A DNA stretch of 64,000 nt from Micromonospora matsumotoense (lineage in GTDB: Bacteria > Actinomycetota > Actinomycetes > Mycobacteriales > Micromonosporaceae), in assembly GCF_900091525.1 (NCBI RefSeq), contig NZ_FMCU01000003.1, positions 248,001-312,000 on the forward strand, read 5' to 3'. Position numbers and translations under genes: made by a program. Below the pieces are notes generated by a model, which worked only from the letters and a program-made list of their open reading frames with translations, ran no database searches and was not told the DNA's origin. This document shows positions 58,378-64,000 of the stretch, one piece after another; within the stretch, counting starts at the first letter, position 1, and each line of letters starts with the position of its first letter.

Positions 58378-58521
58378 GGAGCTAAATTCTCCCCGGATCG
58401 CGTTACCAGCGCGGAAAAGAGTCGGATTCCTGACTCAGAGCTGGCCTCTCGGGGATCGATCAGGGTAGGGATCGGGGCAGTCACCGAGGTCGTCGGGGCG
58501 GTCGGCGCGGACCGTGGAGAC

Positions 58522-58932
58522 ATGACCTCGACGAGCACCCCCCACGCCCCGTACAAGCAACTCCGCCGGCCGACCACCGACCGGATGGTGGCCGGCGTCG
58601 CCAGTGGCCTCGGCCGCTACTTCGCCGTCGACCCCACCCTGGTCCGGGTGTTGTTCGCGGTGGCGACCCTGGTCACCGGCGGCCTGGCCGCGCTGGCGTA
58701 CCCGATCATGTGGTTCCTGATGCCGGAGGAGCCGGCCGGCGCACCGGCCTGGCCGCACCCGACGGGCCCGGCGACCCCGCCGCAGTCGCCGGGCTGGCCG
58801 CACCCGACGGGCCCGGCCGCCCGGCCGCAACCACCGGCCTGGCCGCACCCGACGGAGCCGGCGACCCCGCCGCAGCCGGGCGTGCCGGTGGCGCAGCCCC
58901 GACCGGAGCCTCAGCCGCCGACGGCCGGCTGA
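58522..58932 (+). CDS. Small PspC-domain membrane protein
   Basis: 136 residues. PspC domain (LRRPTTDRMVAGVASGLGRYFAVDPTLVRVLFAVATLVTGGLAALAYPIMWFLMPEEP) followed by a Pro-rich tail built from three imperfect copies of AWPHPTGPATPPQ. The tail is probably cytoplasmic and disordered. Like PspC of the phage-shock response it may sense membrane stress, but there is no pspA nearby. It is the third PspC domain in the window. Confidence 0.85.
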   Translation: MTSTSTPHAPYKQLRRPTTDRMVAGVASGLGRYFAVDPTLVRVLFAVATLVTGGLAALAYPIMWFLMPEEPAGAPAWPHPTGPATPPQSPGWPHPTGPAARPQPPAWPHPTEPATPPQPGVPVAQPRPEPQPPTAG

Positions 58933-58935
58933 GCC

Positions 58936-60496
<1,561 letters not shown>

Positions 60497-60564
60497 GTGC
60501 GCAAAGCCTACCGACAGTCACACCCGCCCCGGGCACGGGCCGCCCCCGGGCGTGCCGCACCCGG

Positions 60565-62274
60565 TCAGTGCGGCCCACGACGCAGCGCGCCGGGGGCGTC
60601 CGCCGGGACCGCCGGGTGCCGCGGTGGCACCGCACCCACCCGGGTGTACGCCGACCCGAGCGGCGGCCGGGGGTCCGGTTCGCCCTTGTTCGGCCAGTAC
60701 GACATCGCCCGTTCCGCCTGCGCGGTGATCGTCAGCGACGGGTTCACCCCGAGGTTCGCCGAGACCGCCGCCCCGTCGACCACGTGCAGCCCCGGATGGC
60801 CGTGCACCCGGTGCCACGGGTCGATCACCCCGTCGGCCGGGCTGACGCCGATCACCGCCCCGCCGAGGATGTGCGCGGTCATCGGAATGTCGAACGGTTC
60901 GGTCAGCGCCCCGCCCGGGGTGCCGTCGATCTCCTCGGCGAGCAGCCGGGCCGCCCGGTTGCCGGCCGGGATCCAGGTCGGGTTCGGTGTGCCGTGCCCC
61001 GGGCCGGAGACCAGCCGCCGCCGACCCAGCCACCCCCGCCGCCAGCGGGTGGTCAACGAGTTGTCGAGCGACTGCATCACCAGCGCGATCACGGTCCGCT
61101 CGGACCAGTGCCGCACCGAGAGCATCCGGACGGCCTGCCGGGGCTGCCGGACCAGGCCGCCCAGCCAGCGCCGGAGCCGGTGCGGGCCGCCGTCGACCAG
61201 CAGCGACTGGAGCAGCCCCATCGCGTTGGCGCCCCGGCCGTAGCGGACCGGCTCGACGTGGGTCTGCGGGTCGGGGTGGAACGAGCTGGTGATCGCCACC
61301 CCGTCGGTGAAGTCGAGCCCCCGTTGCCGGGCCTGCCGACGGCCGACCGACGCGCCGAGGATCGCCTCCGAGTTGGTGCGGGTCAGCTCGCCGAGGCGGT
61401 CCGACAGGTGGGGCAGCGCCCCGGTCTGCCTCATCTCGTGCAGCAGCCGCTGGGTGCCGAGCGCGCCGGCCGCGAAGACCACCTGGTCGGCCCGGAACAC
61501 CTGGCGACGGCGGCGCAGCCAGGCCCCGGTCCGCGCGGTGTGCACCCGGTAGCCGCCGTCGGCGGCCGGGTGGACGGCGGTGACCGTGGTCAGCGGGTGG
61601 ACCCGCGCGCCGAGCCGTTCGGCCAGCCACAGGTAGTTCTTGACCAGGGTGTTCTTGGCACCGTGCCGGCAGCCGGTCATGCACGACCCGCAGTGCGTGC
61701 AGCCGGAGCGCTCCGGCCCCGCCCCGCCGAAGTACGGGTCCGCCACCCGTTGGCCGGGGCGACCGAGATGCACCCCCACCGGGGTGGGCCCGAAGGTGTG
61801 CCCCACCCCCATCCGCTCGGCCACCGCCCGCATCGCCCGGTCCGCGCCGGTGTGCCGGGGGTACGTGGTGACCCCGAGCATTCGGCTGGCCTGGTCGTAG
61901 TGGGGGGCGAGTTCGGCCCGCCAGTCGGTGACGTCGCGCCACTGCGGGTCGGCGTAGAAGGCGGCCGGCGGCTCGTAGAGGGTGTTCGCATAGACCAGGG
62001 AGCCGCCGCCCACCCCGGCGCCGGAGAGCACCAGCACACCGCCGCCGGCCTTCCGGTCGGCCGGGCGGAGCAGGGTGATCCGTTGCAGCCCGTAACAGCC
62101 GAGCCGGGGAGCCCAGAGGAACCGGCGCAGCCGCCAGGAGGTCTGCGGGAACTCGTCGTCGGCGAACCGCCGGCCCGCCTCCAGCACCCCGACGGTGTAG
62201 CCCTTCTCGGCCAGCCGCAGCGCGGTGACGCTACCGCCGAAGCCGGACCCGATGACGAGCACGTCGTACCGCAT
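60565..62274 (-). CDS. GMC-family oxidoreductase (cholesterol-oxidase-like)
   Basis: 569 residues from the ATG at 62274, which places the FAD-binding GSGFGG motif at residue 9 as usual; a GTG at 62337 would add 21 residues. Conserved blocks: GAGVGGGSLVYANTL, FAAGALGTQRLL and the C-terminal GGAVIGVSPADGVIDPWHRVHGHPGLHVVDGAAV of GMC enzymes. Between them is a four-cysteine motif, CTHCGSCMTGCRHGAKNTL, of CxxCxxCxxxC spacing, as in a ferredoxin. It looks related to mycobacterial ChoD; steroid or alcohol oxidation is likely, but the substrate is not established. Confidence 0.85.
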   Translation of the reverse strand: MRYDVLVIGSGFGGSVTALRLAEKGYTVGVLEAGRRFADDEFPQTSWRLRRFLWAPRLGCYGLQRITLLRPADRKAGGGVLVLSGAGVGGGSLVYANTLYEPPAAFYADPQWRDVTDWRAELAPHYDQASRMLGVTTYPRHTGADRAMRAVAERMGVGHTFGPTPVGVHLGRPGQRVADPYFGGAGPERSGCTHCGSCMTGCRHGAKNTLVKNYLWLAERLGARVHPLTTVTAVHPAADGGYRVHTARTGAWLRRRRQVFRADQVVFAAGALGTQRLLHEMRQTGALPHLSDRLGELTRTNSEAILGASVGRRQARQRGLDFTDGVAITSSFHPDPQTHVEPVRYGRGANAMGLLQSLLVDGGPHRLRRWLGGLVRQPRQAVRMLSVRHWSERTVIALVMQSLDNSLTTRWRRGWLGRRRLVSGPGHGTPNPTWIPAGNRAARLLAEEIDGTPGGALTEPFDIPMTAHILGGAVIGVSPADGVIDPWHRVHGHPGLHVVDGAAVSANLGVNPSLTITAQAERAMSYWPNKGEPDPRPPLGSAYTRVGAVPPRHPAVPADAPGALRRGPH

Positions 62275-62404
62275 GGACGCATCATTACCGGCGGGTAGCC
62301 ATCGCGCCAGTGCGGGATTTCGCGCGATCATGCTCACCGTCGCCGATCGGCAGCCGCAACCAAGGGGGCCGGTCGACGCGTTGTGCAGACGGGGGTGGCG
62401 GGCG

Positions 62405-63523
62405 ATGACTCAGGAAACCGGAACGGGACGCCCACGATGGGTGTGGGTGCTGGCCACCCTGGTCGGTGTCGTGCTGGTGGCGGTGGTCGCCCTGGTGGTG
62501 ACCCGGCAGGTCCGCGACGACGGGCCACGGCGTACGGCCGGGCCGGTCGCCACGACCGCCAGCCCGACGCCGAGCCCCACCCCCAGCCCGACCCCGCCAC
62601 CCGGCGCGGCCATCACCGGCCCGCTCAACCTGCTCCTGGTCGGGGTGGACACCCGGGTCAGCGTGCCCGGTTGGGAACCGCACGGCGACTCGGTGCTGGT
62701 GCTGCACGTGCCGGCCGGGCTGGACCGGGCGTACCTCTTCTCGCTCCCCCGCGATCTGGTGGTCGACATCCCGGCGTTCCCGAAGTCGGGGTACAAGGGC
62801 GGCCGGACCAAGCTCACCCACGCGATGAGCTACGGCAGCCGGGTGCCGGGCAAGCCGAAGAACCCCAGCGCCGCCCAGGGGTACGAGCTGCTGCGCAGCA
62901 CGGTCGCCGGGTACACCGGGCTGCGCTTCGACGCCGGTGCGGTGATCACCTTCAACGGCTTCGACCGGCTGGTCGACACCCTCGGCGGGGTGGACCTCTA
63001 CGTCGACCAGCGGGTCCCCTCGCTGCACCGCCGGCCGGACGGCAAGTACCGCGACCCGGCCCCCGGTGGCGGCGGCTACACCGGCCCGCAGATGGTCTAC
63101 GAGAAGGGCGAGCGGCACCTGAACGGCTGGCAGGCGCTGGACTACTCCCGGCAGCGTTACATCACCGGCGGCGACTACGCCCGGCAGCGGCACCAGCAGC
63201 AGCTCCTCCGGGCGTTGGCCGCCAAGATCCTCGGCGAGAACCTGGCCCGGGAACCGGACCGGGTGGAGCAGGTGGTGGCGGCGCTCGGCGACACCCTGGT
63301 CTATGCGGGCGGGCCGCGCATCGTCGACCTGGCGTACGCCCTGGGTGGCATGAGCGCCGACCGGATCACCCTGGTCGGCCTGCCCGGCGACGGGGTGGGC
63401 AAGGGCAGCAGCTACCGGGGTGAGCAGCTCACCCCGGTCGGCAAGGGCTTCCTGCCCGCACTCAAGGCCGGCAAGGCCGAGACCTATCTGGACGCCCACC
63501 CCGAGCTGCGGGTCAAGAACTGA
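62405..63523 (+). CDS. LytR-CpsA-Psr (LCP) family protein
   Basis: 372 residues from the ATG at 62405. One N-terminal membrane anchor (WVWVLATLVGVVLVAVVALVV), a Thr/Ser/Pro linker, and the LCP catalytic domain with NLLLVGVDTR, HGDSVLVLHV, LFSLPRDLVVDIP, and the Arg-rich RQRHQQQLLRALAAKI. LCP enzymes transfer wall polymers (teichoic acid, arabinogalactan or capsule) from lipid carriers to peptidoglycan. Divergent from the GMC oxidoreductase. The polymer is not predictable from sequence. Confidence 0.9.
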   Translation: MTQETGTGRPRWVWVLATLVGVVLVAVVALVVTRQVRDDGPRRTAGPVATTASPTPSPTPSPTPPPGAAITGPLNLLLVGVDTRVSVPGWEPHGDSVLVLHVPAGLDRAYLFSLPRDLVVDIPAFPKSGYKGGRTKLTHAMSYGSRVPGKPKNPSAAQGYELLRSTVAGYTGLRFDAGAVITFNGFDRLVDTLGGVDLYVDQRVPSLHRRPDGKYRDPAPGGGGYTGPQMVYEKGERHLNGWQALDYSRQRYITGGDYARQRHQQQLLRALAAKILGENLAREPDRVEQVVAALGDTLVYAGGPRIVDLAYALGGMSADRITLVGLPGDGVGKGSSYRGEQLTPVGKGFLPALKAGKAETYLDAHPELRVKN

Positions 63524-63608
63524 GGGGTCCCGCCCACCTTGATCGGCTACGGCTCAGCCGCACTCACCCGGCGGTCGAGTCGGTCAGCCGAGACGCCCGA
63601 AGGGCGGG

Positions 63609-64000
63609 TCAGCGGCGGGTCGGGGGCGGCGGGCGTTCGGTGCCGTACAACCAGGCGGCGAAGAGGTCGTCGAGTTGCTGCCCGCTGACCCGCTCGGCGG
63701 TCGCCACGAACTCCGCGGTGGTGGCGTTGCCGTTGCGCTTCTCGGTCGCCCATGCCTTCAGGAGCCGGAAGAACGCGTCGTCGCCGACCGCCACCCGCAA
63801 CGCGTGCACGGTCATCCCGCCCCGCTGGTAGACCGATTCGCTGAACAGGTTCGCCACCCCGGGCGCGGCCGGCGGCACCCGCCAGACCTGGTCGTCGGAC
63901 GCGGTGTACTGCTGGTCGAAGGTGGCCTGTGCGGTGTCCCGGCCCTGGTGTTCGGCCCAGAGCCACTCGGCGTACGTGGCCAGCCCCTCGTTGAGCCAGA
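63609..64000 (-). CDS. M1-family aminopeptidase, C-terminal part
   Basis: The gene enters from the right edge; the readable part begins WLNEGLATYAEWLWAEHQGR. That is the region after the zinc HExxH motif, and it includes the third zinc ligand Glu in NEGLATY. It then continues with SESVYQRGGMTVHALR, LLKAWATEKRNGN and ATAERVSGQQLDDLFAAWLYG and ends in a Pro-rich tail. It lacks the long ERAP-type C-terminal domain, so it is a short single-domain M1 peptidase. Its N terminus lies outside the window. Confidence 0.85.
   Translation of the reverse strand, partial: WLNEGLATYAEWLWAEHQGRDTAQATFDQQYTASDDQVWRVPPAAPGVANLFSESVYQRGGMTVHALRVAVGDDAFFRLLKAWATEKRNGNATTAEFVATAERVSGQQLDDLFAAWLYGTERPPPPTRR

Overview
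The window is very GC-rich, densely packed DNA. The codon use, GTG/TTG starts, M. tuberculosis- and Streptomyces-like gene order and gene families (AroQ-delta chorismate mutase, UvrD1-type PcrA, PerM-like protein, IcmB-type B12 protein, PspC/LiaF envelope-stress proteins, thioester adhesin with an LPLTG sorting signal) point to a filamentous actinomycete, most likely Micromonosporaceae (Micromonospora-like). That placement is from composition and gene content only. No tRNA, rRNA, CRISPR array, transposase, integrase or prophage was seen; this looks like core chromosome.

Layout. 1-5820: end of an ABC exporter, a secreted streptogrisin-like protease, valS. 6041-9489: four overlapping minus-strand genes for two ABC-2 type exporters, flanked on both sides by related palindromes. 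9847-14109: a DM13 surface protein, an APS kinase carrying a degenerate ATP-sulfurylase domain, and a DeoR regulator translationally coupled to galT. 14498-18956: icd, an MBL hydrolase, mdh and folD. 19372-25245: a complete oppABCDF operon. 25369-41178: a block matching the M. tuberculosis Rv0948c-Rv0957 neighbourhood (purH, purN, PerM-like, sucD, sucC, two M23 peptidases, pcrA, chorismate mutase) plus small membrane proteins, icmB and a secreted 5'-nucleotidase. 41344-47174: a second, paralogous oppABCDF operon in inverted orientation. 47910-53520: a thioester adhesin and a LiaFSR-like envelope-stress module. 53720-56036: phosphatidylserine decarboxylase and synthase, convergent. 56309-58377: two tandem-NUDIX paralogues, one frameshifted. 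58522-64000: a small PspC protein, guaA, a GMC oxidoreductase, an LCP enzyme and the end of an M1 aminopeptidase.

How the genes work together. icd, mdh and sucCD supply three steps of the TCA cycle; IcmB may feed succinyl-CoA or isobutyryl-CoA chemistry. purN, purH, folD and guaA form a purine/one-carbon set. Two peptide importers, M23 peptidases, a secreted protease, the 5'-nucleotidase and the M1 peptidase suit scavenging and wall turnover. PspC kinase, LuxR regulator and PspC-LiaF protein form a probable wall-stress sensor.

The most striking element is upstream of chorismate mutase (40613-40763). An apparently leaderless 21-codon peptide contains Tyr-Phe-Tyr-Tyr. It is followed by an intrinsic terminator whose left arm can instead pair with a segment inside the leader: a complete-looking ribosome-mediated attenuator for aromatic amino acids. 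Other points worth following are the degenerate sulfurylase domain on the APS kinase, the extra N-terminal domain on Psd, the two-hairpin leader before the first M23 peptidase, the DeoR operator, and the inverted paralogous opp operons.
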